From Mycolicibacillus parakoreensis (lineage in GTDB: Bacteria > Actinomycetota > Actinomycetes > Mycobacteriales > Mycobacteriaceae), in NCBI RefSeq assembly GCF_022370835.2, contig NZ_CP092365.1, positions 1,550,001 through 1,614,000 on the forward strand: 64,000 bases of DNA, given 5' to 3'. Within the stretch, counting starts at the first letter, position 1, and every line of letters begins with the position of its first letter. This document shows, piece by piece, positions 46,174 to 56,740 of the stretch. The position numbers and the translations under genes are program-made. Under the pieces are notes generated by a model, which searched no databases, was not told the origin of the DNA, and saw only the letters and a list, made by a program, of their open reading frames with translations.

Positions 46174-46451
46174 AACAATCGCCGCCTGTGAAGACCTTCG
46201 AGGATCTCTTCGCCGAACTGGGGGAGCGTGCACGCACCCGGCCGGCCGGTAGCGCGACGGTGGCCGCCTTGGACGCCGGGATCCATACCGTGGGCAAAAA
46301 GGTTCTGGAGGAGGCCGGTGAGGTCTGGTTGGCGGCCGAACACGAGGCCGATGACGCGCTCGCCGAAGAGATCAGCCAACTGCTGTACTGGACGCAGGTG
46401 TTGATGATCGCGCGGGGCCTGACGCTCGACGACGTCTACCGGAAGCTGTAA
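46170..46451 (+). CDS. hisE: phosphoribosyl-ATP pyrophosphatase HisE
   Basis: 93 aa from ATG 46170 (ATGA overlap with the HAD gene), giving the same length as M. tuberculosis HisE; GTG 46188 is an alternative. All-alpha MazG-like fold: [40 protein letters not shown] with the metal-binding acidic cluster (EEAGE and EHEADD), and [19 protein letters not shown]. It converts PR-ATP to PR-AMP, the second step of histidine synthesis. hisG follows after 2 nt. Confidence 0.96.
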   Translation: MKQSPPVKTFEDLFAELGERARTRPAGSATVAALDAGIHTVGKKVLEEAGEVWLAAEHEADDALAEEISQLLYWTQVLMIARGLTLDDVYRKL

Positions 46452-46453
46452 CC

Positions 46454-47305
46454 GTGCTGCGCGTCGCCGTCCCCAACAAGGGCGCTTTGAGTGAAGCGGC
46501 CGTCGACATGCTCGGTGAGGCCGGATACCGCCGTCGCGGCGACACCAAAGACCTGACCGTGTTGGATCCCGCCAACCAGGTGGAGTTCTTCTTCCTGCGC
46601 CCCAAAGACATTCCCATCTATGTAGGCTCCGGTGACCTCGACTTCGGGATCACCGGGCGTGATTTGGCGCTGGAATCCCAAGCGCCGGTGCGCGAGCGGC
46701 TGGCCCTCGGTTTCGGTCGATCCAGTTTCCGCTACGCCGCCCCGGCCGGGCAGGACTGGACGGTGGCCGATCTGGCCGGCGCCCGCGTCGCCACGTCGTA
46801 TCCGAACCTGGTGCGCAGCGATCTCGCGCAGCGCGGCATCGAGGCCGAGGTGATCCGGCTCGACGGGGCGGTGGAGATCTCGATCCAGCTCGGCGTCGCC
46901 GACGCCATCGCCGACGTGGTGGGATCCGGGCGCACCCTGCGGTTGCACAACCTGGTGGCCTTCGGTGCGTCGCTCTGCGACTCCGAGGGGGTGCTCATCG
47001 AACGCGACACCCCCGACGAGGCGCTCAACGGGGCGCGCAGCCACCTGGCGGCGCGGGTGCAGGGCGTGGTCTTCGGCCAGCAGTACCTCATGCTCGACTA
47101 CGACTGCCCGCGTGCGGTCCTCGACGCCGCCGCGGCGATCACCCCGGGACTGGAATCACCGACGATCGCGCCCCTGGCCGACCCCGACTGGGTGGCGGTG
47201 CGTGCGCTGGTGCCCCGCCGCGACGTCAACACCACCATGGACCGGCTCTCCGAGATCGGCGCCAAGGCGATCCTGGCGTCTGATATCCGGTTCTGCCGGT
47301 TTTAA
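46454..47305 (+). CDS. hisG: ATP phosphoribosyltransferase HisG, long form
   Basis: 283 aa from GTG 46454. Long-form HisG with C-terminal ACT-like regulatory domain. Catalytic half: [35 protein letters not shown], and the PRPP-binding [20 protein letters not shown] near 142-160. The C-terminal domain contains [20 protein letters not shown] and [14 protein letters not shown], the site where histidine inhibits. It catalyses the first step of histidine synthesis. It is coupled to hisE. Confidence 0.97.
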   Translation: MLRVAVPNKGALSEAAVDMLGEAGYRRRGDTKDLTVLDPANQVEFFFLRPKDIPIYVGSGDLDFGITGRDLALESQAPVRERLALGFGRSSFRYAAPAGQDWTVADLAGARVATSYPNLVRSDLAQRGIEAEVIRLDGAVEISIQLGVADAIADVVGSGRTLRLHNLVAFGASLCDSEGVLIERDTPDEALNGARSHLAARVQGVVFGQQYLMLDYDCPRAVLDAAAAITPGLESPTIAPLADPDWVAVRALVPRRDVNTTMDRLSEIGAKAILASDIRFCRF

Positions 47306-47352
47306 ACCGTGTTAGCGTCCGGTGATCATCGAGGTCGGCCGTGGAGGGCACC

Positions 47353-47835
47353 GTGACACACTTCGTCGTTCTGCTGTTGGCGGGGGCGATCGGGGTGGTG
47401 GCCGGTCTGCGGGCGTTGACCGCGGCCGCGGTGGTGTCCTGGGCGGCGGCGCTGGGCTGGATCAACATGGACGGCACCTGGGCGTCGTGGGTGGACCATC
47501 CGGTCACGGTGAGCCTGCTGACCCTTTTGGCGCTCACCGAGTTGGTCACCGACAAGTTGCCCAGCACCCCCGACCGCACCATCGCCGTCCAGTTCGGTGC
47601 CCGGCTGCTGCTGGGCGCGTTCGCCGGCGCCGTCCTCGGCACCGCCTGGGGTTATCCCTGGAGCGCGCTGGGCGCCGGGGTGGTGGGGGCGGCGCTGGGC
47701 ACCTTCGGCGGCTACGAGATCCGCAAACGGCTGGTGCCGGCCTCCGGCGGCCATGACCTCGCGGTGGCGCTGCTGGAGGATCTCGTGGCCGTGCTGGGCG
47801 GGGTCGGGATCGCCGCGCTGGTCGCCGTGGTCTGA
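47353..47835 (+). CDS. DUF4126-type membrane protein (Rv2120c-like)
   Basis: 160 aa from GTG 47353, with GGAGGG upstream. Hydrophobic segments: FVVLLLAGAIGVVAGLRALT, a central pair with TIAVQFGARLLLGAFAGAVL and GAGVVGAALGTFGGYEIRK, and a C-terminal segment LVAVLGGVGIAALVAVV. It matches short DUF4126 proteins of actinobacteria, function unknown. The M. tuberculosis homolog is also next to hisG. A TAGCGT box at 47311-47316 could give a leadered transcript. Confidence 0.87.
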   Translation: MTHFVVLLLAGAIGVVAGLRALTAAAVVSWAAALGWINMDGTWASWVDHPVTVSLLTLLALTELVTDKLPSTPDRTIAVQFGARLLLGAFAGAVLGTAWGYPWSALGAGVVGAALGTFGGYEIRKRLVPASGGHDLAVALLEDLVAVLGGVGIAALVAVV

Positions 47836-47887
47836 CCCGACCGGGCCGGGCCGGGTCGCGCCCACGACACGGCGGCTGGCAGGCTAG

Positions 47888-48727
<840 letters not shown>

Positions 48728-48730
<3 letters not shown>

Positions 48731-48744
48731 CCCTGGCAGGGTCA
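48728..48744. terminator. hairpin containing both convergent stop codons
   Basis: TGACCCT (48728-48734) pairs with AGGGTCA (48738-48744), 3-nt loop. The first TGA is the trmI stop and the last TCA is the minus-strand TGA of the pseudogene. Confidence 0.6.
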
Positions 48745-49320
48745 GCGGGGGAACAGCGGTCGGATGCGGGCAGGCCGGATCTCGTCGATCTGGTGGGGCA
48801 CCGGCACCGCGGTGCTGCGCAGCGCGGCCGGAAACGGATCGTCGCGCCGGCGCAGGCCCCGGTGGTGGGCGGGTGCGTCGGTCGCGGCGTAGAACGCCCC
48901 TGCGGGTAGCGGCGGGTCCGGTGGGTGGGAAGGTACTCGAGGACCGGTCGGCGCGCGCCGAGCAGCCGCCGTGGACCCGCCAGCGCCAGATAATCGTTGC
49001 TCAGCCAGGTCCACCAGACCGGGTTGGGCGGCAACCCGAAAACGCCGTCGGGGGCGAACATCGAGCGGCGAGTCCCGGTCTCGCCGTCCGCGCTGACGCC
49101 GCCGGGGTGCAGGAGGTAGCCCTCCAGCACCTCCCCGGTGGCCAGGATCGCGCCGCGCCGCGCGGCGTAGGCGATGAAGAACCGGCGAATCGCGGTGCGC
49201 CAGCGCGGGTCGGCGAGCGGGGCGGCCAGCACCGAGTGTCAGGCCCGGGATCGCCGCGGCGAGTGCGCCCACATCGACATCGGCCGCCGGGGAGCCGTAG
49301 ACGGTGAGGTCGTAGGACAC
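48742..49320 (-). pseudogene. frameshifted conserved gene downstream of the DUF503 gene
   Basis: A protein can be traced across two reading frames with two switches. It opens with GTG 49318-49320 as SYDLTVYGSPAADVDVGALA, switches frame near 49230 into LAAPLADPRWRTAIRRFFIA, YAARRGAILATGEVLEGYLL and FGLPPNPVWWTWLSNDYLAL, then returns near 48920 to PLPAGAFYAATDAPAHHRGL and ends QIDEIRPARIRPLFPR at 48742. Codon-position GC bias follows the switches. It lies 10 bp after the DUF503 stop, so it was probably cotranscribed. I do not recognise the family. Sequencing indels are an alternative to decay. Confidence 0.7.
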
Positions 49321-49330
49321 CGCCGTCGGC

Positions 49331-49627
49331 TCAGTCGTCGTCGCTGCGGTGTAGACCTCGTCCGGCGGAGAGCAACTCGATCTCCGGGCGCGCGGCCAGC
49401 AGCCGTTCGGCGGCATCGAGCACCGCGACGACCTGGGCGCGGTCCCCGGCGGTGACCGCCACGCCGATCCCGGCGCGGCGATACAGTTCGGGTGTGCCGG
49501 TCTCGGCGGCCGACACCGCGAACTTGCGCCGCAACTCGGCGATGATGGGCCGGATCACCGACCGCTTCTGCTTCAGCGACCGCACATCACCGAGCAGCAC
49601 GTCACACTCCAGCCAGCCGATCCACAT
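49331..49627 (-). CDS. DUF503 family protein (Rv2117-like)
   Basis: 98 aa from ATG 49625-49627. The wording WIGWLECDVLLGDVRSLKQK followed by RSVIRPIIAELRRKFAVSAAE and VVAVLDAAERLLAARPEIEL is diagnostic for DUF503, a ferredoxin-like alpha/beta domain of unknown function. M. tuberculosis Rv2117 has nearly the same length and place. It follows lppK by 5 bp on the minus strand. Confidence 0.88.
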   Translation of the reverse strand: MWIGWLECDVLLGDVRSLKQKRSVIRPIIAELRRKFAVSAAETGTPELYRRAGIGVAVTAGDRAQVVAVLDAAERLLAARPEIELLSAGRGLHRSDDD

Positions 49628-49632
49628 CCGGC

Positions 49633-50211
49633 TCACCCGGGTGGCTCGGGCGCCTCGGGCTCGGCCGGCGGCGGCGCCTCGGCGGGCGCCTCCGTGGGGC
49701 TCTCCGGGGCGGGAGCCTGCACGTCCATCAGCATCGTGAAGGTGTCCTGGGACAGCTGCCACTGGTCGTGGTCGCGCACGAACTCCATCGGCAGCGAGAA
49801 GCCCCCCTCGTCGCCGTCCTTGCTGACCGTGATCGTGGCCAGCACGTCGTCGGGCGGGCCGCCATCGGCCCAGCCGAGGTCGGCGGCGGTGAACGTCGCC
49901 GGGCGGTAGCCGTTGTCGTGCATCGCGGCGGCGAAGCGGTCCAGGGTCTCGGCGTCCCCGTCGCTGGCGCCCTGCACCAAGGGCAGTTTCTCGGCGCCGG
50001 GCAGCCCCGGGTCGGCGAGCCGGTAGAGCACGTCGGTGAGCGCCCCGGGGTCCGGCAGCCCGGGATCGACCGGTGGTGCCGGCGCGGTCGACGACACCGG
50101 CACCGACGGGCTCGACGTCGGCGGCGCGGTCGCCTCCGGTGCACACCCGGGCAGGATCAGCGCCGCGGCGAGCACGGCGGACCCGCCGACGGCGGTCAGC
50201 GTCCGGCGCAT
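49633..50211 (-). CDS. lppK: LppK-like lipoprotein of the MTB12 family
   Basis: 192 aa. Signal peptide MRRTLTAVGGSAVLAAALIL followed by lipobox LPGC gives lipidated Cys23. A Pro/Ser/Thr-rich linker runs to about residue 50, then an MTB12-like domain (GALTDVLYRLADPGLPGAEK, then WQLSQDTFTMLMDVQ), and a proline/glutamate-rich tail PTEAPAEAPPPAEPEAPEPP. It is anchored outside the membrane. M. tuberculosis LppK (Rv2116) is also beside mpa. It is paralogous to the secreted protein encoded 11 bp upstream. Confidence 0.88.
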   Translation of the reverse strand: MRRTLTAVGGSAVLAAALILPGCAPEATAPPTSSPSVPVSSTAPAPPVDPGLPDPGALTDVLYRLADPGLPGAEKLPLVQGASDGDAETLDRFAAAMHDNGYRPATFTAADLGWADGGPPDDVLATITVSKDGDEGGFSLPMEFVRDHDQWQLSQDTFTMLMDVQAPAPESPTEAPAEAPPPAEPEAPEPPG

Positions 50212-50222
50212 CCCTGCACCGC

Positions 50223-50708
50223 TCAGCGGGCCCCGGCGGCCTGCATGATCGTCATCGCCGAGTTGCGCGACAGCTTCCAGCCGGCCTGGTTGACGAAGGT
50301 GATCGCCATGGTCTGCGCCGCCATGTTCGGCCCGGAGACGGTCACGTCGGCCGAGGCGGACCCCGGCCCGGCCGGGGTGACGTTGGCCACATCGAAGGAG
50401 AGCGGCAGGCTGCCCGAGTCGGCCGCCTTCTGCAGCCGCTTGTCGGCGACGCGGCCTTCCACCGGCCCGATACCGCCCTCGACCAGGTGGCTCTTGCTGG
50501 CGAACGGCACGCCGGGGTTGGCCAGGCTGGACAGGATGCCGACCAAATCGCCGGCCGACGGCACGTCGGCGGCGGGGTCCAGCGGCAGCGGCACGCCGAA
50601 GACCACCGGTTCGATCTGCGGGGTCGTCGGGGCCGGCGAAGCGGTGACGCCGGCCCCGGCGGCACCGAGGGCCACCACCGCCGCCACGCCTGTGGCTAGG
50701 GATTTCAC
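50223..50708 (-). CDS. MTB12/CFP-2-like secreted protein
   Basis: 161 aa from GTG 50706-50708, with GAAAGGA about 11 nt upstream. Signal peptide [20 protein letters not shown] is cleavable after TASA-like residues. The mature domain wording [20 protein letters not shown], then [20 protein letters not shown], and [20 protein letters not shown] closely parallels M. tuberculosis CFP-2 (Rv2376c), a secreted antigen with a cystatin-like NTF2-type fold. In M. tuberculosis the gene is not beside mpa, so this is either a paralog or a relocated copy. A TAACCT box lies at 50758-50763. Confidence 0.87.
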   Translation of the reverse strand: MKSLATGVAAVVALGAAGAGVTASPAPTTPQIEPVVFGVPLPLDPAADVPSAGDLVGILSSLANPGVPFASKSHLVEGGIGPVEGRVADKRLQKAADSGSLPLSFDVANVTPAGPGSASADVTVSGPNMAAQTMAITFVNQAGWKLSRNSAMTIMQAAGAR

Positions 50709-50757
50709 GATGAGATGCGTCCTTTCAATCGGCCCGACTCGAGCCAACTGGGAAATA

Positions 50758-50763
50758 AGGTTA
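50758..50763 (-). promoter_or_regulatory. -10 box TAACCT for the MTB12-like/lppK operon
   Basis: TAACCT on the minus strand lies about 50 nt upstream of GTG 50708, giving a leader with the GAAAGGA site. Confidence 0.4.
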
Positions 50764-50819
50764 ACAGCGGTGCCCGGTGTGTCGAATTTCTACTTCGCGC
50801 ATCCCATCGCGATCGCCGG

Positions 50820-50825
50820 TAGCGT
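50820..50825 (+). promoter_or_regulatory. -10 box TAGCGT for mpa
   Basis: TAGCGT would start transcription near 50832, leaving about 39 nt of leader with AAAGGAGGG (50858-50866) before ATG 50871. Confidence 0.45.
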
Positions 50826-50870
50826 TGAACTAGCCACCCACCGGGTCCGGCGCCCGAAAGGAGGGTCCCC

Positions 50871-52709
50871 ATGGGCGAATCAGAGCGTGACGCGTTCGGT
50901 GTTCCTCGCGAGAACCCCCTGTCCAGCCCGTTGTCGGGCGAGGACGCGGCCGAATTGGAGCAACTGCGCCGTGAGGCGGCGAGTCTGCGCGACCAGCTGC
51001 GCGCGGCCGCCGGCACGCGCGGCGGTGCGCTCACCTCGCGGGAGGCCGCCCAACTGGAGGCCCAGGTCGAGTCACTGACCACCCGGAACACGAAGCTGAT
51101 GGAGACCATCAAGGAGGCCCGCCAACAGCTTCTGGCGCTGCGCGAGGAGGTCGACCGGCTCGGCCAGCCGCCCAGCGGCTACGGGGTGCTGCTGGGTGTC
51201 CACGACGACGACACCGTCGACGTGTTCACCTCCGGGCGCAAGATGCGGCTGACCTGCTCGCCGAATATCGAGACCGCCGAGATGCGCAAGGGCCAGACGG
51301 TGCGGCTCAACGAGGCCCTGACCGTGGTCGAGGCCGGCAGTTTCGAGTCGGTCGGGGAGATCTCCACGTTGCGCGAGGTCCTCGGTGACGGGCACCGCGC
51401 GCTGGTGGTCGGCCACGCCGACGAGGAACGCATCGTCTGGTTGGCCGATCCGCTGATCGCCGAGGACCTGCCCGACGGGGTTCCCGACGCGCTCAACGAC
51501 GACACCCGGCCCCGCAAACTGCGTCCCGGGGATTCGCTGCTGGTCGATGCGAAGGCCGGCTACGCCTTCGAACGCATCCCCAAGGCCGAGGTCGAAGACC
51601 TGGTGCTCGAAGAGGTGCCCGACGTCAGCTACGCCGACATCGGCGGGCTGGGCCGCCAGATCGAGCAGATCCGCGACGCCGTCGAGCTGCCGTTCCTGCA
51701 CGGTGAGCTCTACCGGCAGTACATGCTGCGCCCGCCCAAGGGGGTGTTGCTGTACGGGCCGCCCGGCTGCGGTAAGACCCTGATCGCCAAGGCGGTGGCC
51801 AATTCGCTGGCCAAGAAGATGGCCGAGGTCCGTGGTGACGACGCGAAGGAAGCCAAGTCCTACTTCCTCAACATCAAGGGCCCCGAACTGCTGAACAAGT
51901 TCGTCGGCGAGACCGAGCGTCACATCCGGCTGATCTTCCAGCGGGCCCGCGAGAAGGCCTCCGAAGGCACCCCGGTGATCGTGTTCTTCGACGAGATGGA
52001 CTCGATTTTCCGCACCCGCGGCACCGGGGTCTCCTCCGATGTGGAGACCACGGTGGTGCCCCAGCTTCTTTCCGAGATCGACGGTGTCGAAGGCTTGGAG
52101 AACGTCATCGTCATCGGTGCCTCCAACCGGGAGGACATGATCGACCCGGCGATCCTGCGGCCGGGCCGTCTCGACGTCAAGATCAAGATCGAACGCCCCG
52201 ATGCCGAGGCCGCCCAGGACATCTTCTCCAAGTACCTCACCGAGGACCTTCCGGTGCACGCCGACGACCTCGCCGAGTTCGACGGCGACCGGGCCGCCTG
52301 CGTCAAGGCGATGATCGTCAAGGTGGTCGACCGGATGTACGCCGAGATCGACGACAACCGGTTTCTGGAGGTCACCTACGCCAACGGGGACAAGGAAGTC
52401 ATGTACTTCAAGGACTTCAACTCCGGGGCGATGATCCAAAACGTCGTCGACCGGGCGAAGAAGAACGCCATCAAGTCGGTGCTCGACACCGGTCAGCCCG
52501 GGCTGCGCATCCAGCATCTGCTCGATTCGATCGTCGACGAGTTCGCCGAGAACGAGGACCTGCCCAACACCACCAACCCCGACGACTGGGCGCGGATCTC
52601 GGGCAAGAAGGGCGAACGGATCGTCTACATCCGCACCCTGGTCACCGGCAAGAGTTCCAGCGCCAGCCGGGCCATCGACACCGAGTCCAACCTCGGCCAA
52701 TATCTGTGA
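50871..52709 (+). CDS. mpa: mycobacterial proteasome ATPase Mpa (ARC)
   Basis: 612 aa. N-terminal coiled coil ([20 protein letters not shown], residues about 22-70) binds Pup; two OB-like domains follow; the AAA module has Walker [12 protein letters not shown] near 297 and Walker [13 protein letters not shown] near 370 with [22 protein letters not shown]. The C-terminus is NLGQYL, the penultimate-tyrosine motif that docks on the 20S core. It unfolds pupylated proteins into the proteasome. It is oriented away from lppK and is followed by a DUF4333 lipoprotein and dop. Confidence 0.98.
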   Translation: MGESERDAFGVPRENPLSSPLSGEDAAELEQLRREAASLRDQLRAAAGTRGGALTSREAAQLEAQVESLTTRNTKLMETIKEARQQLLALREEVDRLGQPPSGYGVLLGVHDDDTVDVFTSGRKMRLTCSPNIETAEMRKGQTVRLNEALTVVEAGSFESVGEISTLREVLGDGHRALVVGHADEERIVWLADPLIAEDLPDGVPDALNDDTRPRKLRPGDSLLVDAKAGYAFERIPKAEVEDLVLEEVPDVSYADIGGLGRQIEQIRDAVELPFLHGELYRQYMLRPPKGVLLYGPPGCGKTLIAKAVANSLAKKMAEVRGDDAKEAKSYFLNIKGPELLNKFVGETERHIRLIFQRAREKASEGTPVIVFFDEMDSIFRTRGTGVSSDVETTVVPQLLSEIDGVEGLENVIVIGASNREDMIDPAILRPGRLDVKIKIERPDAEAAQDIFSKYLTEDLPVHADDLAEFDGDRAACVKAMIVKVVDRMYAEIDDNRFLEVTYANGDKEVMYFKDFNSGAMIQNVVDRAKKNAIKSVLDTGQPGLRIQHLLDSIVDEFAENEDLPNTTNPDDWARISGKKGERIVYIRTLVTGKSSSASRAIDTESNLGQYL

Positions 52710-52730
52710 TCAGCCCCTCCCGGGGTGCAT

Positions 52731-52736
52731 TAGCGT
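52731..52736 (+). promoter_or_regulatory. -10 box TAGCGT, leaderless promoter
   Basis: TAGCGT is followed by 7 nt and then ATG 52744. Confidence 0.5.
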
Positions 52737-52743
52737 CAGGCGC

Positions 52744-53271
52744 ATGACCATGCGCGGGCTCCCTGCGCTGTTCTCGGCGCTGCTGGCGCCGTTGGCGGCC
52801 TGCAGTTTCTCCTTCTCCTCCGGCGGACCCGACTACGCCAAACTGGAGTCGACGATCCACGACAGACTTGCCGAGCAGTACGCCGAGATCGGGCACACAC
52901 CGTCGGCGGTGACCTGCCCGCGGTCCCAGGACACTCCCGAGACCGGCGACATGTTCGTGTGCACCACCGAGGTCGACGGCGACGACGACCTGACTGTGCA
53001 CATCGAGGTGACCGTCGGCGAGGACGGCGACGCCGACTTCCGCACCGTCGACACCGTCTACGACCTGCCCGACGCCGCGGAGAAACTCGCCGCCGAGATC
53101 TCGCAGAACCAGGGTTTCCCGGTCACGGTCGACTGCGGGCGGGGCGTGACGGTGGTCGCCGACGGGAACTCGTTCGAGTGCACCGCCACCGACCCGGCGG
53201 GACAGGACCGCACGGTCAGGCTGACCGCCGGTTCGGTCGACGACGGCGACCGCTGGGAACTGCTGGGCTGA
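52744..53271 (+). CDS. DUF4333 lipoprotein
   Basis: 175 aa. Signal peptide with lipobox LLAPLAAC gives lipidated Cys20. Two DUF4333-like halves are visible in the mature part: [20 protein letters not shown] with VTCPRSQ, and [20 protein letters not shown] with [17 protein letters not shown]; each carries a pair of cysteines (VTCP/FVCTT and VDCG/FECT). The domain is common in actinobacterial exported proteins, function unknown. It lies between mpa and dop, where M. tuberculosis has unrelated genes. Confidence 0.88.
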   Translation: MTMRGLPALFSALLAPLAACSFSFSSGGPDYAKLESTIHDRLAEQYAEIGHTPSAVTCPRSQDTPETGDMFVCTTEVDGDDDLTVHIEVTVGEDGDADFRTVDTVYDLPDAAEKLAAEISQNQGFPVTVDCGRGVTVVADGNSFECTATDPAGQDRTVRLTAGSVDDGDRWELLG

Positions 53272-53314
53272 GCGCCCGGGCATCACCACCGGCCGGCGCC
53301 CGAAGTGCACACCC

Positions 53315-53320
53315 TAGGGT
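53315..53320 (+). promoter_or_regulatory. -10 box TAGGGT, leaderless promoter for dop
   Basis: TAGGGT is followed by 7 nt and then ATG 53328. It is half of a perfect palindrome ACCCTAGGGT (53311-53320), which might also be a regulator site. Confidence 0.5.
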
Positions 53321-53327
53321 GGGTGGT

Positions 53328-54836
53328 ATGCAGCGGATCATCGGGACCGAGGTCGAATACGGCATCTCCTCGCCGTCCGACCCCAGTGCCAACCCGATCC
53401 TGACCTCCACGCAGGCGGTGTTGGCGTATGCGGCGGCCGCCGGGATCCAGCGCGCCAAACGCACCCGCTGGGACTACGAGGTGGAGTCCCCGCTGCGCGA
53501 CGCGCGCGGCTTCGATCTGAGCCGCACCGCCGGGCCGCCGCCGATCGTCGACGCCGACGAGGTCGGCGCGGCCAACATGATCCTCACCAACGGCGCCCGG
53601 CTCTACGTCGACCACGCCCACCCGGAGTACTCGGCGCCGGAGTGCAGCGACCCGCTGGACGCCACCATCTGGGACAAGGCCGGTGAGCGGGTGATGGAGG
53701 CCGCCGCGCGCCACGTGGCCAGCGTGCCCGGCGCGGTCAAGCTGCAGTTGTACAAAAACAACGTCGACGGCAAGGGCGCCTCCTACGGCTCGCACGAGAA
53801 CTACCTGATGAGCCGCCAGACCCCGTTCTCGGCGGTGATCGCCGGGCTCACCCCGTTCTTCGTCTCCCGCCAGGTGGTGACCGGCTCGGGTCGGGTCGGG
53901 ATCGGCACGTCGGGGGAGGAGCCGGGCTTCCAGCTCTCCCAGCGCGCCGACTACATCGAGGTGGAGGTGGGCCTGGAGACCACCTTGAAGCGCGGCATCA
54001 TCAACACCCGTGACGAGCCGCACGCCGACGCCGACAAATACCGTCGGCTGCACGTCATCGTCGGCGACGCCAACCTCGCTGAGACCTCGACCTACCTCAA
54101 ACTGGGCACCACCGCGCTGGTGCTCGACCTCATCGAGGAGGGCCCGGAGCACGGCCTGGACGTGACCGACCTGGCGTTGGCGCGCCCTGTACACGCCGTG
54201 CACGCGATCAGCCGGGACCCGTCGCTGCGCGCCACCGTCGCGCTCGTCGACGGCCGCGAGCTGACCGGCCTGGCCCTGCAACGCATCTACCTGGACCGGG
54301 TGGCCAAGCTGGTCGACGCCCGCGATCCCGATCCCCGGGCCACCGACGTCCTGGAAACCTGGGCCAGGGTGCTCGACCTGCTCGAACGCGACCCCGCCGA
54401 GTGCGCCGATCTGCTGGACTGGCCGGCCAAGCTGCGCTTGCTGGAGGGCTTCCGGCAGCGGGAGAACCTGCACTGGTCGGCGCCGCGGCTGCACCTGGTC
54501 GACCTGCAGTACTCCGACGTGCGCCTGGACAAGGGCCTGTACAACCGGCTGGTGGCCCGGGGCTCCATGCAGCGGCTCATCGGTGAGCAGCAGGTGCTGC
54601 ACGCGGTGGAGCATCCGCCGACCAACACCCGCGCCTACTTCCGCGGGGAGTGCATGCGTCGTTTCGGTGCCGATATCGCGGCGGCCAGCTGGGATTCGGT
54701 GATCTTCGACCTCGGCGGTGAGTCGCTGGTGCGCATCCCCACCGTCGAGCCGCTGCGGGGCAGCAAAGCGCACGTCGGTGAGCTGCTCGATTCGGTGGAC
54801 AGTGCGGTGGAGCTGGTGGATCAACTCACCACCTGA
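53328..54836 (+). CDS. dop: Dop, deamidase and depupylase of Pup
   Basis: 502 aa from ATG 53328. Carboxylate-amine ligase-like fold shared with Paf[21 protein letters not shown] at the start (catalytic Glu and Asp loop), the Dop-specific insertion around residues 40-75 ([20 protein letters not shown]), [32 protein letters not shown] and [20 protein letters not shown]. In M. tuberculosis it deamidates the terminal Gln of Pup and removes Pup from substrates. Pup here already ends in Glu, so only depupylation would be needed. Confidence 0.97.
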   Translation: MQRIIGTEVEYGISSPSDPSANPILTSTQAVLAYAAAAGIQRAKRTRWDYEVESPLRDARGFDLSRTAGPPPIVDADEVGAANMILTNGARLYVDHAHPEYSAPECSDPLDATIWDKAGERVMEAAARHVASVPGAVKLQLYKNNVDGKGASYGSHENYLMSRQTPFSAVIAGLTPFFVSRQVVTGSGRVGIGTSGEEPGFQLSQRADYIEVEVGLETTLKRGIINTRDEPHADADKYRRLHVIVGDANLAETSTYLKLGTTALVLDLIEEGPEHGLDVTDLALARPVHAVHAISRDPSLRATVALVDGRELTGLALQRIYLDRVAKLVDARDPDPRATDVLETWARVLDLLERDPAECADLLDWPAKLRLLEGFRQRENLHWSAPRLHLVDLQYSDVRLDKGLYNRLVARGSMQRLIGEQQVLHAVEHPPTNTRAYFRGECMRRFGADIAAASWDSVIFDLGGESLVRIPTVEPLRGSKAHVGELLDSVDSAVELVDQLTT

Positions 54837-54871
54837 GTGTTGTGCTCCGCGGCGGCGGCCCACCCGCCCGG

Positions 54872-54877
54872 TAAGCT
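54872..54877 (+). promoter_or_regulatory. -10 box TAAGCT for pup-prcBA
   Basis: TAAGCT predicts a start near 54884 and a leader of about 50 nt with a good AGGAGG site before the pup ATG (54934). Confidence 0.45.
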
Positions 54878-54933
54878 GAGGACGCTGGCGGGTGCGGGTG
54901 AACTAACCGCCAACCAACGAGCAGGAGGCAGCG

Positions 54934-55128
54934 ATGGCTCAAGAGCAGACCAAGCGCGGCGGTGGCGGTGGTGACGACGATGACGTCACCGGCGACACCG
55001 GGGCAGGCCAGGAGCGTCGCGAGAAGCTGGCGTCGGAGACCGACGATCTGCTCGATGAGATCGACGATGTCCTCGAGGAGAACGCCGAGGACTTCGTGCG
55101 CGCCTACGTGCAAAAGGGTGGCGAGTGA
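54934..55128 (+). CDS. pup: prokaryotic ubiquitin-like protein Pup, ending in Glu
   Basis: 64 aa. Typical Pup: [20 protein letters not shown] at the flexible start, then the Mpa-binding helix [20 protein letters not shown], ending VQKGGE. The last codon is GAG, not the CAG/CAA of M. tuberculosis and M. smegmatis, whose Pup ends GGQ and needs deamidation by Dop. This Pup should be ligation-ready for PafA as translated. The stop overlaps the prcB GTG (GTGA), and a strong AGGAGG precedes its start. Confidence 0.98.
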   Translation: MAQEQTKRGGGGGDDDDVTGDTGAGQERREKLASETDDLLDEIDDVLEENAEDFVRAYVQKGGE

Positions 55129-56012
55129 CCTGGATGTTCGACGCCGCGCAACGCGGTAACACCGGACCCGCGTTCAGCGAACTGTCCTCGTTCTCCGAGC
55201 TGCTGCGTCGCCGAGCCCCTGAGCTGCTGCCGACGCTGGGCGGCGAGACCGGGGAGATCGGCGACCGGCTGCCGCACGGCACCACGATCGTCGCGCTGAA
55301 ATATCCCGGCGGTGTCGTCATCGCCGGGGACCGGCGTTCCACGCAGGGCAACATGATCGCCGGGCGTGACGTGCAGAAGGTGTACATCACCGACGAATAC
55401 ACCGCGACCGGCATCGCCGGCACGGCCGCGGTCGCGGTCGAGTTCGCGCGCCTCTACGCGGTGGAGCTCGAACATTACGAGAAACTCGAAGGTGTGCCGC
55501 TGACGTTCGCGGGGAAGGTCAACCGGCTGGCGATCATGGTGCGGTCCAACCTCGGCGCCGCCATGCAGGGCCTGATCGCGTTGCCGCTGTTGGCCGGCTA
55601 CGACATCGACGCCGCCGACTCGGCCGGGGCCGGGCGCATCGTGTCGTTCGACGCCGCCGGGGGGTGGAACCTGGAGGAAGAGGGTTACCAGTCGGTGGGG
55701 TCGGGCTCGCTGTTCGCCAAATCATCGATGAAAAAGCTCTACCATCGCGTCCGCGACGTCGATTCGGCGCTGCGGGTGGCCGTCGAGGCGCTCTACGACG
55801 CCGCCGATGATGATTCGGCTACCGGCGGACCGGATCTGGTGCGCGGCATCTTCCCGACCGCGGTCACCATCGACGCCGACGGCGCCGTCGACGTCGCCGA
55901 GGCCCGGATCGCGGCGCTGGCCCGTGAGATCATCCAAAGCCGCTCTCGCGCCGATACTTTCGGCCCCGACGCCGACAACGGTGACAACGGCGAGCAGGGG
56001 GGTGAACAGTGA
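55125..56012 (+). CDS. prcB: 20S proteasome beta subunit PrcB
   Basis: 295 aa from GTG 55125 (GTGA overlap with pup). A propeptide of 52 residues ends PHG before catalytic Thr53 of [20 protein letters not shown]; counting from this Thr as 1, Asp17 and Lys33 are in place (AGDRRS and DVQKVY). The 14-subunit beta rings provide the proteolytic sites. The C-terminal tail [12 protein letters not shown] is acidic and probably disordered. It overlaps prcA by GTGA. Confidence 0.98.
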   Translation: MTWMFDAAQRGNTGPAFSELSSFSELLRRRAPELLPTLGGETGEIGDRLPHGTTIVALKYPGGVVIAGDRRSTQGNMIAGRDVQKVYITDEYTATGIAGTAAVAVEFARLYAVELEHYEKLEGVPLTFAGKVNRLAIMVRSNLGAAMQGLIALPLLAGYDIDAADSAGAGRIVSFDAAGGWNLEEEGYQSVGSGSLFAKSSMKKLYHRVRDVDSALRVAVEALYDAADDDSATGGPDLVRGIFPTAVTIDADGAVDVAEARIAALAREIIQSRSRADTFGPDADNGDNGEQGGEQ

Positions 56013-56740
56013 GTTTCCCGTATTTCATCTCTCCCGAGCAGGCGATGCGCGAACGCAGCGACCTGGCGCGCAAGGGTATCGCCCGGGGGCGCAGCGTGGT
56101 CGTGTCGGCCTACGCCGACGGGGTGCTGTTCGTCGCGGAGAACCCGTCGCGGTCGCTGCAGAAGGTCAGTGAACTCTACGACCGGGTCGGCTTCGCCGCC
56201 GTCGGCCGGTTCAACGAGTTCGACAACCTGCGTCGCGGCGGCATCCAGTTCGCCGACACCCGCGGTTACGCCTACGCCCGGCGCGACGTGACCGGCCGGC
56301 AGTTGGCCAACGTCTACGCCCAGACGCTGGGCACGATCTTCACCGAGCAGGCCAAACCCTACGAGGTGGAGTTGTGCGTCGCCGAGGTCGCTCACTTTGA
56401 GGAGACGAAAAAACCCGAGTTATACCGCATCACCTACGACGGCTCGATCAACGACGAGCCGCAATTCGTGGTGATGGGCGGCACCACCGAACCGATCATC
56501 GCGGCGATGAAGGAGTCCTACACCGAGGGTGCCGAGCTCACCGACGCCGTGCAGGTGGCGGTGCGCGCCCTGCAGGCCGACAGCGGCGAGGGCGCCGAGC
56601 CCCGCGTGCTCGGCCCGGGCACCCTGGAGGTGGCGATCCTCGACGCCGGGCGTCCCAAGCGGGCCTTCCGGCGGATCAGCAGGGCCGCCCTGAAAGCGCT
56701 GCTGCCCGAGCCGGAGCCGGAGCCGGATCCCGCTGAGTGA
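56009..56740 (+). CDS. prcA: 20S proteasome alpha subunit PrcA
   Basis: 243 aa from GTG 56009, overlapping the prcB stop. N-terminal gate and H0 helix region [20 protein letters not shown] is characteristic of mycobacterial alpha subunits; [20 protein letters not shown] follows. The C-terminal tail ends in alternating Pro-Glu residues ([13 protein letters not shown]). The alpha rings form the gated entry to the core and receive Mpa's GQYL tail. Confidence 0.97.
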   Translation: MSFPYFISPEQAMRERSDLARKGIARGRSVVVSAYADGVLFVAENPSRSLQKVSELYDRVGFAAVGRFNEFDNLRRGGIQFADTRGYAYARRDVTGRQLANVYAQTLGTIFTEQAKPYEVELCVAEVAHFEETKKPELYRITYDGSINDEPQFVVMGGTTEPIIAAMKESYTEGAELTDAVQVAVRALQADSGEGAEPRVLGPGTLEVAILDAGRPKRAFRRISRAALKALLPEPEPEPDPAE

